Shown piece after piece: positions 25,601-33,083 of a DNA stretch of 36,060 bases. The position numbers and the translations under genes were made by a program. Source of the stretch: Verrucomicrobiota bacterium (GTDB lineage Bacteria; Verrucomicrobiota; Kiritimatiellia; SS1-B-03-39; UBA6053). Location of the stretch: contig JAFIGC010000044.1 of assembly GCA_020831635.1 (NCBI GenBank), positions 1 through 36,060 of the forward strand, in the 5' to 3' direction. The notes under the pieces are model-generated. The model was not told the origin of the DNA. It saw only the letters and a program-made list of their open reading frames with translations, and did not search any database. Numbering within the stretch: position 1 is the first letter of the stretch; every line of letters starts with the position of its first letter.

Positions 25601-27270
25601 CCTCCGCCCAAGAACAGGGTCGCGAACCCGAAGGCGTGAACATCCCCGTGGGCTTGGGCCGCGCCCGCGGCGGCTTGGCGGTTCGACCCAATCCCGCGAT
25701 CCCGACGCCCGACACGGACGAAGTCACCGCCGTGCCGCCCAACGCGACCTTTGGCGGGGTGTTGAATTTTGCCTTGGGTCAATCCTCCGACAGCCTGACC
25801 CTGGAAGGGGGTGGGGTGGGGGCCAACACCTTGCTGGTGCAGGGCAACGACCAAGTGCGCTTCCAACTTTACGATGATCAGGATCAACTGATTTTCGAGC
25901 GGGAACTGCAGTTGGCGTCCGAAGGCAGCATTGCTTTGTTGGACAGCACCTTCCAGGCGGAACGGACCAAAATCCATCTCGGCCAGCGTTTCTTCGTCCA
26001 GGTCATCGATTCGGACCGGGACATCAGCCCCCGACAGGATGAGATCACCGTGCGCGTGGAAGCGGAAGTCGCCGGAAGCGCCGTGGACTTGGTCTTGCGG
26101 GAAACGCTCCGGAATTCCGGGATTTTCACCGGCGTAATCGTCCCCCAATTCGCGCGGTCGGAAGATGCGCCGCCGTTGGAAGACGACGAGATGGACGCCT
26201 CTTTGATGGGTATTCCCACGATTGACGTCGGGTTTGGAGACAAAATTCGCTTCACCTATCAGGATGAAACCGGATTGCCGAACCGTCCGCCGCAGACGCA
26301 TACCGTCACCGGCGAAATTTTCGATGGGTCCGACGGCAAGGTGTTTGCCTTCACGAAACGCTTCGAAGATCCTGAAATGGCGGTGCGGGTGCAGTTCCGT
26401 CTCGCCGAAAGTCTCTTTGAAATGGCCAAGGATTATCGGCGTCTGGAGCAGACCGACCGTTCCGCCGCCTCCATTGCCGAGGGCAAACGGATTCTCGAAG
26501 AAGCGCTGATGAGTTACCCCGAAACCGAATTGGTGGTGCAGGGCGAATACCTCTTGGCCAACCTCTACCAAGAGCTGGGCGCGGAAGCGGAGAAGGAAGA
26601 CCCCGAAGGGGCCCGCGAATTCTATCAAGAAGCCTTGGGCAGATTTTCCTCCCTGCTGAGCAATTATCCCGACAGTGATTTCGCCCCCCGGGCCCAGTTC
26701 CACAAGGCGCTTTGTTTGGAAAAACTCGGTGACTTTGCCACCGCCAGCGAAGAATATGTGAAAATGACCTACATTTTTCCCGATTCGCCGCTCGTGGGGG
26801 ATGCCGCCATCCGTTTGGCCACCCATTATTACCGCAATGAGCAACGGTACGACATCGCCGGACGCATCTACTCCAACTTCTACCATCGTTTCAGCGGACA
26901 TCCGCTCGCGCCCCGGGCTTTGTTCATGAGCGCGCAGAGCCATATGAAACAGGCCGAGGTCTGGGAAGACGAGGTGCGCGCCCAGGGACGTCCCGAACGC
27001 GAAGCCAAGACCCAGCGGGTTCTCGACGAATACCGCAACGCGGTCAACAACTTCCAGACCCTGATTGACGACAGCTCCGGCATGGTGGACAACGAAGTGC
27101 GGGCCCAGGCCATGTATTGGGCCGGCGACGCCAGCCTGCGCGGGCTTGATTATCCCAACGCCTACATCTTCCTTCGCAGGACGGTGTTCGAATATCCGGA
27201 ATCCGAATGGGCCCGCCGGGCGCGCGGTCTGTTGATGCAATCCGAAGAACAGTTCCGGGGATTGGATTGA
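19645..27270 (+). CDS. Giant secreted TPR/beta-module envelope protein
   Basis: This protein has about 2541 residues. I place the start at the ATG at 19645, 5-10 nt after aggtga (19634-19639); GTG 19636, ATG 19639 and ATG 19648 are alternatives. A signal peptide (FRLFSLSCFLLALPLVLRA) is followed by ~1150 residues of helical TPR-like repeats (AQLQAGETSRVDSTLAELLE onward). Residues ~1200-2230 contain beta modules with a V.D.D.D motif, an S/HxGxF(x)G strand and a PGD.I...Y.D strand: ~1200, ~1355, ~1785 and ~2110, plus a tail near 1730. A PA14-like stretch lies at ~1540-1620. Residues ~2235-2541 are canonical TPRs (YPDSDFAPRAQFHKALCLEKLGDFATASEEY). It opens an operon with ExbB/ExbD and probably forms a periplasmic or outer-membrane scaffold. 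Exact function is unknown. Confidence 0.85.
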   Translation: MMFSRFRLFSLSCFLLALPLVLRADPISDARAQLQAGETSRVDSTLAELLEQEPTPLAALEISFAAARADGRVFTAERRVRELIRREGENNPLWIYEGALVSRDLGEDAQYLDRLMFFARRQTERSEELEQALRTLSLSSNFPEAFRKYREVYGTDRAKFQYGLEMLRRIRAADQAPLLLELAGYLLSDYGSTRNNEAVYEELHEALESRLFGLSRNDVYQVMFSHKVHGLGMIQEMIRRHGMDVPTLFALQRAFEAPLPTDLVRRFDGLRDLENETLRTQLAREYITLEPLYRSRGSADQYRAYAWRLANRPEVFIPDAGRLITERQAADLLRNVISAHEGREQILRGLSRRFFTSHRDLSNRYIADGEIKTALMRAAPGAFHAVDLRELVSGQEENEGMLKALIELTNGRQDVRMELLESFSRHNHGELLLEASRREMILNATSFDTPNLARHFLSSNAVDMDAKIKALNEAYAHSGNTPRFRELVTRRENNTRDSDEMKAFVEGLRDDASAKDPILDILVRVSNDSHLRGRDRNEPRQEFTDLMIRAFEIYGRPFPSDDAPAIQTRYLEDLLARYRGTADRREGRRIYAEVVGPRLSKDADWDQFIQFTVLDNGMDGPASYHAAAAYLAHFNEYIDDLRNAWHPDGNTDPLFRPLFGEMSAEDVRYYLHRNRTQWSPKFLAEQLGAALAAQDLSGGNPVRIRQILERLRDRAEDAAESYPLDLLAEQFLNPREDGEYGGNWEIRREVMRMFVAAGKQSEGVAHMLAGAAKAHPARGMTVISSLTADTGLVPNEGNEDIAPKEGHRRHIMANVLYPMVREIPAGDSPMLYVHNWMHSHINWLISRNNPSEEERSIYRKLHVELVGHLARGARGDANWSDLVPGIERGFDDALERNDKRDLVSLILLAGRESSNVRRNHVEGLIERLETREMWEHLFLFTQLIRDPDPSASALLAEARSDASANVPGIYPVDVGHPAYPLFLASTELAQNNQEMAWTLLRDNLDEFADDLFLFPRDFSAWALERLREVKGENNIYLTRSLELSNLLLTRSDDLPTEFTARIMLNRAEIFRDQRNFDAARLEYQSIRTNPDYQRTAYGRQAMFRDVDLMITMGNVSAAEGLLEYWMTNPDQELQVQANYFQALIAFNNQDDDATREFLDKVFAVDFTHAEARLLHGRWRLRTNYEVDNPEILLGTLRDRTILRPGQPLRITVSDRNLSVVGGGAAIPVLVTTSHGEDREVINLHPSTRDPRLFRGMIDTVLGEAVPGNRVLEINGLDVISYEIEPEFLQSRGMESAEAKTLRVVDDATMMVSAGNLLTEAEQQSLEIQRQMSGGRTEQTGADQQVRPGNPFYVMVRDRDRSHGGEGGSVTVNVETRSGDRIPNFKLKEVEPYSGIFRGEVPTALPPPRAAASDTADGTLPGNTINFNRDGIWRSRADGRQDKWLEADTMNSHLISRVELKTPEVADISEIRLMGRLTGEWVEMGGIPRRAEPSGGVSLRLASRNVSGIDEYRRYFSQSVGTPQSQTDFRFEGETAARIHLRGAFYMSEARDINFHFIPVERDHENALRDAWLFLVLNGEVIANGRASEMHGDDGIAVPLSEGGHVLEVYGFVRHNRDRFILGYERQDGVVEPIPAAWFSVEENPELLAFLSDRAEIKRTGDGFVAEFSEPERLRSLRWEFVRYVGDAISVSEFKVVDAEGETILPGPSDFTDALDNDILEIAPGDQITVTYVDQVTTSGQRRTLTRQLGSRFTNGSIGFFFERLTPGSSGIQSSLHGAYRFRPGDSFMVVVNDADEDVSPAADTVEVTVTTRSGESLTLKAVEQGGGGDGGVHTGRFVALLRTTLDGQTGGDTIRVRPGDRLTASYVDKENTNPGIPVTRTAELGSVQASEPQVTMFHTWRERREDTGDEARRRIEQIQARTGNDDINRMFTWDRFAMPMSENEMAEERITVNVDAPLPFEILHPSRAMHSGSTLRLRAYAASELASAQEQGREPEGVNIPVGLGRARGGLAVRPNPAIPTPDTDEVTAVPPNATFGGVLNFALGQSSDSLTLEGGGVGANTLLVQGNDQVRFQLYDDQDQLIFERELQLASEGSIALLDSTFQAERTKIHLGQRFFVQVIDSDRDISPRQDEITVRVEAEVAGSAVDLVLRETLRNSGIFTGVIVPQFARSEDAPPLEDDEMDASLMGIPTIDVGFGDKIRFTYQDETGLPNRPPQTHTVTGEIFDGSDGKVFAFTKRFEDPEMAVRVQFRLAESLFEMAKDYRRLEQTDRSAASIAEGKRILEEALMSYPETELVVQGEYLLANLYQELGAEAEKEDPEGAREFYQEALGRFSSLLSNYPDSDFAPRAQFHKALCLEKLGDFATASEEYVKMTYIFPDSPLVGDAAIRLATHYYRNEQRYDIAGRIYSNFYHRFSGHPLAPRALFMSAQSHMKQAEVWEDEVRAQGRPEREAKTQRVLDEYRNAVNNFQTLIDDSSGMVDNEVRAQAMYWAGDASLRGLDYPNAYIFLRRTVFEYPESEWARRARGLLMQSEEQFRGLD

Positions 27271-28880
27271 TGCGAAACCGAATTCCCATCTTCCTTCTGG
27301 CGAGTGGGTTGGCGGTTTCCGCCTTTGCCCAACAGTGGTCCCACGTCATGCCCGTGGAATTGTATCAGACCATGAATCTGGCCGAGCGCTCCGCCCTGGA
27401 CCGAGCCCTCAAACTCTTTGATGACGGCGGCGCGGGACGGAACGACCGCGAACAGCAGTTGCATCGCAACGCCACCAACGAATGGGAGCGCTTCCGGTCC
27501 CAATACGCCGATTCCGTGGACTCCGAGATTTTCGCGTATTCGCTCTTCATGCAGGCCAAGAGCCAGCGCGCGTCGAGGGATCGACATACCGCCGTGCGGA
27601 CCTTTACCGAAGTGCTCGATTTCTTTCCCGATGAAGTCTGGTTGGCGGCGCCGTCCCTGTATTTTCGGGCCATGACCCATTTCGACATTGGGGATGATCG
27701 CCGGGGTTTCTCCGATTTGCGGGAAATGGCGGATCATCCCGCCTACGGCAAACACAGCCTCGCCGCCGGCGCCCTCAATCGTATCGCCGACAACCACTGG
27801 GAAAACAAACGACCCGATCAGGCCGTGGAAATCTGGAAAAAAGTCGCCGAGGAATTCGGGGAACTCAACCGGGACCAGACCCGGCAGGCCGCCGACAAGC
27901 TGTACGATTGGACGCTTGTCCGGGGCAACGTGGCCGAGGCGTATGACCTCCGCTTGGAGCGCGAATCCCGCGGTTCCGAGGAACAACGTCGTGCCAATGC
28001 CATTCAACATGTGTTCCAACAAGGGGTCCGGGACGCCGGGGGCGGGTATTACCGTTGGTATTTCAATCACCTTCACGAAGAGGACCGCGCCAACGAGATG
28101 CGGGATGCCCTGCGGACCAAGCTTTATGAATGGTTTGTCTCCAAACAATCGGACTTTTTGGCCGTGGACCGCCTCTGGGATTTTTTGTTGATGCGTTACG
28201 ATTACAACGCCTCCCACAACCAAGAGAAACTCGACGAGCTTTTGTTGGAGATCGTGCAATATTTCCGGTCCAGTGAGACGGAACCCAACCGTAGGGTTTC
28301 CCGCGCCAAAACCATTATTGACCGCTTGGCCCGTTCGGGACGCTGGGACAATGCCCTTTCCATGTTGGAATTCATTCCCGAACCCACGGACCGCCTTTGG
28401 ACCGAATTCGAATTGAGCCAACGCCGCAGGACCCATGAATACAGTCTCACCGTACTCGATCAGATCGACGGCTTGAACGTTCCCGAGGAAAGCCGCAAGG
28501 CCTTGGCCGCCCGGGCCCGGATTCATCATCGCAATCTAAACAATTACGAAGAGGCCATCAAATTGTATCACGAGATCAACGATCCGCCCGACACCCTGTG
28601 GGAAATCGTGGACTGTCATCGCCGCCTCGGCAATCGCGAGCAAGCCCGCAACGTGCTCACCGAAATCGCCAGTATTTTCCCCGATCTTGCCCCCCGCGCC
28701 CTGTACATGCAGGCGGAACATTACCGTTCCGACGGAGAGCAGGAACAAGCCGTCAACCTTTACCGCAGTATTCTCCGCCATCCTGAATGGCGTCGTTCCC
28801 GCGAAGCCTCCCAATCCCATGACCGCCTTGAAGCCATGGGCTTGGACACCGCGGGTGGCGTGATCCACGAAGTGCATTAA
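27270..28880 (+). CDS. Secreted TPR protein
   Basis: This 536-residue protein starts at the ATG at 27270, which shares one base with the preceding stop (tgatg), so it is translationally coupled. Signal peptide: RNRIPIFLLASGLAVSAFAQ. The rest is helical, with TPR-like pairs such as SRDRHTAVRTFTEVLDFFPD (~100), QAVEIWKKVAEEF (~190), NYEEAIKLYHEI (~425) and EQAVNLYRSILRHPEW (~495). No enzyme motif was found. It would be a periplasmic scaffold acting with the giant protein before it and the TPR/beta protein after it. The longer open frame from 27207 would overlap the upstream gene without a leader and is rejected as a start. Confidence 0.85.
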   Translation: MRNRIPIFLLASGLAVSAFAQQWSHVMPVELYQTMNLAERSALDRALKLFDDGGAGRNDREQQLHRNATNEWERFRSQYADSVDSEIFAYSLFMQAKSQRASRDRHTAVRTFTEVLDFFPDEVWLAAPSLYFRAMTHFDIGDDRRGFSDLREMADHPAYGKHSLAAGALNRIADNHWENKRPDQAVEIWKKVAEEFGELNRDQTRQAADKLYDWTLVRGNVAEAYDLRLERESRGSEEQRRANAIQHVFQQGVRDAGGGYYRWYFNHLHEEDRANEMRDALRTKLYEWFVSKQSDFLAVDRLWDFLLMRYDYNASHNQEKLDELLLEIVQYFRSSETEPNRRVSRAKTIIDRLARSGRWDNALSMLEFIPEPTDRLWTEFELSQRRRTHEYSLTVLDQIDGLNVPEESRKALAARARIHHRNLNNYEEAIKLYHEINDPPDTLWEIVDCHRRLGNREQARNVLTEIASIFPDLAPRALYMQAEHYRSDGEQEQAVNLYRSILRHPEWRRSREASQSHDRLEAMGLDTAGGVIHEVH

Positions 28881-28896
28881 CCGGAGTTCCCCAACC

Positions 28897-31113
28897 ATGA
28901 TGAATCAGATGATGAAAACCACGACTTTATCCATGCTCAAATGCTGTTTGGCCCTCACTTTTGTGTTTGGGGTCGCCCACGCGCAAACGGAGTCCGAAGC
29001 CGACGCCCGCAGCACCGCGGCTGTCAGCCGCGATGAATTGCGGGCCCGCCGCATGATCGAAAGCGCCCTCGAGTTGGTCCGCAGCGGCCAGCACGAGCGC
29101 GGCGTCAGCATGCTCGAAGCGGTGGGGGACATGTTTCCAGACAGCGCCGCCCGTTTCCGGGCGTCCCTGGAACTGGCCCGTCATCACATTGAAAGCAACC
29201 AATTCGACAAGGCCGCCGCGCAGTTGAACGTGGCCCGCAATTCCCGCGACGAGGACGAACAGGCCGAGGCTTGGTTCCTGACCGGACGCGTCAATTTCCA
29301 ACGCGCGAATTACAACGAAGCCTTTTCCGCGTTCCGTCGGGTGATCAACGATTTTCCCGCCAGCGAATTCACCAACCTTTCCTATGATATGATTGGTCAG
29401 GCGCATTTTAACCAGGGCCGCTGGGGCAAGGCCGTGGAAGCCTTTCAAATGGTGGGCACCGCCGTTCCCGAGTCCCTCGCCGAAGCGGACGAAGTTCTGG
29501 CCGAGGCCGGGCAACGTCTGTTCGTGAAAGTCCATGACCGCGACCTGCGGATTCTCAGCAGTTTGGGCGAAAAAAGTTACGTCACCATCGAAGCCGAATC
29601 CGGCGACAAGGAAGAAGTGCTCTTGACCCGATTGGGACGCAGCGGCGAAGACTGGATTGCCTCGATCATGATGGCGCCCGAACCCTCCGAACCCAATGAC
29701 GGCGTGCTGACTGTGCGCGGTGGCGAGGTGGTGACCGTGACCTACATCGACCGCAATAACGCCGAGGGCGAAGTGGACGTGCCCATCACCACGCAAGTGC
29801 GCGTGGTGTCCACGGGGGCGGTGGCCTTCACCGACGGCGCCTACAACCGCAGTGTTCGCGGCGTGTTCGCGGGACAGCCCGCCTACGTGCGCCTGGTGGA
29901 TTTGGATTTGGATGTCACGCCGGAGCCCGATGAGGCCGAGGTGGATGTGATCGCGTATTACAAGGTGGAACGGGAAGTCGAAACCACCCTGCCCCAGGAA
30001 GTCGATATCGATACCATGGATGAGCGCGAGCAAGAAGACGAATGGGTGGAACGCGGACGCATCACCTTGCGTCTGACGGAAACCGACAACCATTCCGGGG
30101 AATTCCGGGGTCAGTTCCGTCCCGTGATCGCCGAGTTTGCCACCGGTTCCGATCGGGAACTCGTGGTCATGCCCAACGACGAAATCGTGCTCTCCTACAC
30201 CGATGAAACCCATTTGCGCGGGGACACGCCCGAAGAACGCCTCGCCCGGGTGCAGGTGGTCGTGGGCGGCAGCACCGAGCCCCAGTCCATTGTGTCCGAA
30301 GCCAACGACGCCAATACCCAGGCGCAGAAACTGCTCATCGAAGCGCAACTCCTGCATCGCTGGGCCTCGATCTTCGATGACGTGGGTCTGGAGGAATCCG
30401 CCTTTTCCAAAGCCGAAGAAGGCTTGGACAAAGTCGAGGAGATCATGCAGCTCACCGCTCGCCAGAGTTTGAACCGCGAACTTTTGGAGCAGTCCTTCGC
30501 GGTGCGGTGGGATTTGTATTTGGTCCAGGGCCGTTTGAACGAAGCCATCGCCACTTGCATGGCCTTGGTCGAGTTGTTTCCCGACACCACCCTGGTGGAC
30601 CGGGCCTTCATGAATATTGCCCGCGCCCGTGCCGAGGCCGGCACCTTGGAGGAGATGCGCGAAGCCATCCGGGTGTACCGGACCGTCATCGATTTGCCCC
30701 AGTCCGATTACAAGGCCGAGGCCCAGTTCCGCATCGGCGAGGTCACCGAGGACATGATCCGTTACAATCTCCGTCCCGGCACCGACCCCAATTTCGCCCC
30801 CGCCATGGTCGAGTACCAACGTTGCGCGGAAATGTATCCCCATTCGCCCTTCGCCGGGGAATCGTTCAACAAAATCATCAACTTCCATATCACCCAGCGC
30901 GATTATCTGCGTTCGGTGGAATTGATGGATCGAGTGATGCAGGATTATCCCGACGCGCCCTGGATGGACGAAATCCTCGTCAAATGGGGCGTGGTCGCCT
31001 TCCGCATGGGCAACCGCAACGTCGCCATCCAAAAATTCATGCAGGTTCTCGAAGAATATCCCAACGGCGCTTCCGCCGGACAGGCCCGAAACTTCTTGCA
31101 AAGACTGCAATAA
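28897..31113 (+). CDS. Secreted protein with TPRs and two beta modules
   Basis: This is a 738-residue protein. Signal peptide: LSMLKCCLALTFVFGVAHAQ. N-terminal TPRs at ~45-190 include HERGVSMLEAVGDMFPDS and FDKAAAQLNVARN. Two beta modules of the type found in the giant protein follow: ~205-315 (VKVHDRDL ... RGGEVVTVTYIDR) and ~325-465 (VRLVDLDLDVTPEPDEAEV ... ETDNHSGEFRGQF ... MPNDEIVLSYTDET). C-terminal TPRs (~470-738) include NEAIATCMALVELFPDTTLVDRAF and RNVAIQKFMQVLEEYPNG. The shared module suggests direct assembly with, or descent from, the giant protein. A ccggag ribosome site precedes the ATG at 28897. ExbB follows after 51 bp. Confidence 0.85.
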   Translation: MMNQMMKTTTLSMLKCCLALTFVFGVAHAQTESEADARSTAAVSRDELRARRMIESALELVRSGQHERGVSMLEAVGDMFPDSAARFRASLELARHHIESNQFDKAAAQLNVARNSRDEDEQAEAWFLTGRVNFQRANYNEAFSAFRRVINDFPASEFTNLSYDMIGQAHFNQGRWGKAVEAFQMVGTAVPESLAEADEVLAEAGQRLFVKVHDRDLRILSSLGEKSYVTIEAESGDKEEVLLTRLGRSGEDWIASIMMAPEPSEPNDGVLTVRGGEVVTVTYIDRNNAEGEVDVPITTQVRVVSTGAVAFTDGAYNRSVRGVFAGQPAYVRLVDLDLDVTPEPDEAEVDVIAYYKVEREVETTLPQEVDIDTMDEREQEDEWVERGRITLRLTETDNHSGEFRGQFRPVIAEFATGSDRELVVMPNDEIVLSYTDETHLRGDTPEERLARVQVVVGGSTEPQSIVSEANDANTQAQKLLIEAQLLHRWASIFDDVGLEESAFSKAEEGLDKVEEIMQLTARQSLNRELLEQSFAVRWDLYLVQGRLNEAIATCMALVELFPDTTLVDRAFMNIARARAEAGTLEEMREAIRVYRTVIDLPQSDYKAEAQFRIGEVTEDMIRYNLRPGTDPNFAPAMVEYQRCAEMYPHSPFAGESFNKIINFHITQRDYLRSVELMDRVMQDYPDAPWMDEILVKWGVVAFRMGNRNVAIQKFMQVLEEYPNGASAGQARNFLQRLQ

Positions 31114-31164
31114 TCCACGAAACAACACTCCGTCTGATTTCCAACCCTCCGACCCGATTCCATT

Positions 31165-31797
31165 ATGCTCACATACATCCTCGACGGTGGTCCCATCATG
31201 TGGCCGCTCATGATCCTCTCCATCCTCACCTTTGCCATCATCATCGACCGGGTGCGCGCCTTCCGTGCCGCCGGCTCGGATTTTGATGACTTGCGGCGGG
31301 AAGTGAATGAAAACCTGCTCGACGAAAAAATCGACGAGGCCATCACCCGAGTCGAAGCCGCCGATGGCCCCGTGGCCGCGTGCCTGCTGGTGGGCCTGCA
31401 ACGGTACCGCAAAATGCGCGAGCGCAAACGCGAGCCCGAGGAAATTGAGACCGCCGTGTCCAAAATGATGGAGGATTTCGCGCCCAAAGCCATCAGCGGA
31501 CTCGAAAAGCGCCTCAACCTTTTGGTGCTGATCGCCTCCGTTTCTCCGTTGCTGGGGATGACCGGCACCGTGACCGGGATGATCAAATCTTTTGACAAAA
31601 TGGCCGAGGCCGCCGGGCTGGACCCTGCCGCCGTTTCAAGCGGCATCGCCGAAGCCTTGATCACCACCGCAACCGGACTGATCGTGGCCATTCCCGCCGT
31701 GGTGGCTTACAATCTGTTCTCGCGCCGGGTCGAGGAATACAACATCGCCATCGAAGAATGCGTGACGGATGTGGTCACCGCCATCAGCGAACACTGA
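31165..31797 (+). CDS. exbB: ExbB/TolQ/MotA-family proton channel protein
   Basis: This 210-residue inner-membrane protein has three membrane helices (~10-28, ~117-140, ~158-184) and a cytoplasmic domain between the first two. The channel motifs are clear: SVSPLLGMTGTVTGMI with Thr135, and GIAEALITTATGLIVAIPAVVAYN with Glu163 and Thr168. These match the positions of the functionally important Thr148, Glu176 and Thr181 of E. coli ExbB. It would form a pentameric stator with the ExbD proteins that converts proton (or sodium) flow into motion or force. Its place directly after the large TPR genes suggests it powers that assembly rather than classic TonB-dependent uptake. Confidence 0.95.
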   Translation: MLTYILDGGPIMWPLMILSILTFAIIIDRVRAFRAAGSDFDDLRREVNENLLDEKIDEAITRVEAADGPVAACLLVGLQRYRKMRERKREPEEIETAVSKMMEDFAPKAISGLEKRLNLLVLIASVSPLLGMTGTVTGMIKSFDKMAEAAGLDPAAVSSGIAEALITTATGLIVAIPAVVAYNLFSRRVEEYNIAIEECVTDVVTAISEH

Positions 31798-31808
31798 GTG
31801 ATCCACGT

Positions 31809-32231
31809 ATGAACCGTCGCCGGAAACGAGAAAAACCCGATGCGGAAATCGATGTGGGCGCTTTTGCCGACATCGCCTTCCTGTTGATCATTTTTTTCAT
31901 CCTCACCACCAGCATCATGCGCTCGACAGGACAGGAAGTGAGCCTGCCCCAAGCGCAAACCCCCGAAGACCGGCAGGTGGATGAAAAAACGCCTTCCGTC
32001 AATATTCTCGCGGACCGCATTCTCTTTGGCGAGGACGAGGAAAACATGGATCGGGTCAGTTTGGAGGAACTCCGGAGCAAACTGTTTCAACTGAACATGC
32101 ATGATGCCGAGGATCAGGACCGCATGATCATCGTGGAAGTCGCCGAGGAAGTGACCTACGAAATGTATTTCAGAGTCGTGACCCTTATCAGCGATGCCGG
32201 TGGCATTGTCGCCCTTGTGGAGGCCCAATAA
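31809..32231 (+). CDS. exbD: ExbD/TolR-family protein 1
   Basis: This 140-residue protein has a basic N-terminus (NRRRKREKP), one membrane helix with the ion-carrying Asp21 in the motif ADIAFLLIIFFI, and a periplasmic domain (~45-140) ending in VVTLISDAGGIVALVEAQ, typical for ExbD/TolR. The ATG at 31809 was chosen because it yields the correct short cytoplasmic tail; the frame is open further upstream but overlaps exbB. It is 11 bp from exbB and 2 bp from the second exbD. The periplasmic domain is acidic (GEDEENMDRVSLEEL), unlike the second copy, so the two are not interchangeable repeats. Confidence 0.93.
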   Translation: MNRRRKREKPDAEIDVGAFADIAFLLIIFFILTTSIMRSTGQEVSLPQAQTPEDRQVDEKTPSVNILADRILFGEDEENMDRVSLEELRSKLFQLNMHDAEDQDRMIIVEVAEEVTYEMYFRVVTLISDAGGIVALVEAQ

Positions 32232-32233
32232 CC

Positions 32234-32638
32234 ATGCCGGTGCGCAGACGGAAAAAAGTAAAAATGATGCTCCCATTGGCCTCCATGGGGGACATCGCCT
32301 TTTTGCTGATCATTTTTTTCATGCTGGTTTCCACCTTCATGAAGGACACCATGGACTATGACCCCGCCACGGGCGCGGATTTGCGGGAACTCCAGTCCCC
32401 GGAAATCAGCGTGGTGGTGGATCAGGAAGGCAAGCTCTGGCTTCAGGGTCTGGAAGCGGGCGTGGGCCAATTGGCCGATGCCGTGGAAAACCTGGTCGGA
32501 CAGCGCCGCCACGACACCCCCGTACATCTCAGTGTACACAAAGATTTGAAACGGCCGGACTACATGCCGGTCATCGAAGCCCTCAGCGAAGCCGGCGTGC
32601 GCGTGCTCATGGTGGGCTTACAGGAAAGTGATTCATAA
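32234..32638 (+). CDS. exbD: ExbD/TolR-family protein 2
   Basis: This 134-residue protein has a basic N-terminus (PVRRRKKVK), a membrane helix with Asp20 in SMGDIAFLLIIFFMLV, and a periplasmic domain ending PVIEALSEAGVRVLMVGLQE. The same overall plan as the upstream ExbD, with a strongly diverged periplasmic part, suggests a heterodimer in the ExbB pore, as proposed for machines that use two TolR-like proteins. The genes are 2 bp apart, so expression must be coupled. Confidence 0.93.
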   Translation: MPVRRRKKVKMMLPLASMGDIAFLLIIFFMLVSTFMKDTMDYDPATGADLRELQSPEISVVVDQEGKLWLQGLEAGVGQLADAVENLVGQRRHDTPVHLSVHKDLKRPDYMPVIEALSEAGVRVLMVGLQESDS

Positions 32639-32654
32639 AAACAGGACCTCAATC

Positions 32655-33083
32655 ATGCAGGATTTAAAAACAAGCTCCGAAACCCGTGAACCCGAATCCC
32701 TTTTACAGGGCATCAACCGTTCGATTTTTACCAAGGCCCTGATCGTGTCCACCGTGATTCATGTGGTGGTCCTCGGCGGCACCTCCTTTGCCCTCTACCG
32801 GGATTGGGCCGAATACGGCATCCGCTCCGAGAAATATGGGTTCCACACGCCTTCCACGCTGAAAACCCTGCAACGGGATCAGGCCAAAGAAGCCGAGGAG
32901 GCCGAACGCACCGCCCGTGAAGAAGCCCGTCGGGATGAACAACGCGCCCGGGCCATGGAAGAGGCGGAACGCGAGCCGGAAGAACGGCCCCGCACCACCC
33001 GTCCCGACGGTCCGCCGGAGGAACCCACGATCGAGCCGCTGCCGCCCCGTTCTTTTTCGTTGGATGATGTGTTGGATCTGTAA
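32655..33083 (+). CDS. One-pass coiled-coil protein in the TonB position
   Basis: This 142-residue protein starts at the ATG at 32655 (acagga 9-14 nt upstream). A short cytoplasmic part is followed by a membrane helix (~28-46, FTKALIVSTVIHVVVLGGTSFALY) of the sort seen at the N-terminus of TonB/TolA-like proteins. Then comes a highly charged Glu/Arg coiled coil (~75-110) and a Pro-rich tail (RPDGPPEEPTIEPLPPRS). No TonB or TolA C-terminal domain is present; it ends FSLDDVLDL. It may be a linker that passes force from ExbB/ExbD to the periplasmic TPR proteins, or an adaptor for the next gene product. It abuts the FHA gene with no gap (taaatg). The role is inferred from position and architecture only. 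Confidence 0.75.
   Translation: MQDLKTSSETREPESLLQGINRSIFTKALIVSTVIHVVVLGGTSFALYRDWAEYGIRSEKYGFHTPSTLKTLQRDQAKEAEEAERTAREEARRDEQRARAMEEAEREPEERPRTTRPDGPPEEPTIEPLPPRSFSLDDVLDL

Noticed and set aside
21730-27240. Very long minus-strand open frame (1836 codons) opposite the giant TPR gene
   Set aside because: It mirrors codon bias of the plus-strand gene; its translation is low-complexity, His/Gly/Val/Phe-rich, with no signal peptide or domain. The plus-strand frame has clear TPRs and a leader.
31165-32638. Zorya-like anti-phage defence (MotA/MotB-type membrane pair)
   Set aside because: The proteins are plain ExbB and ExbD without the long ZorA tail or peptidoglycan-binding ZorB domain, and there is no helicase or nuclease partner.
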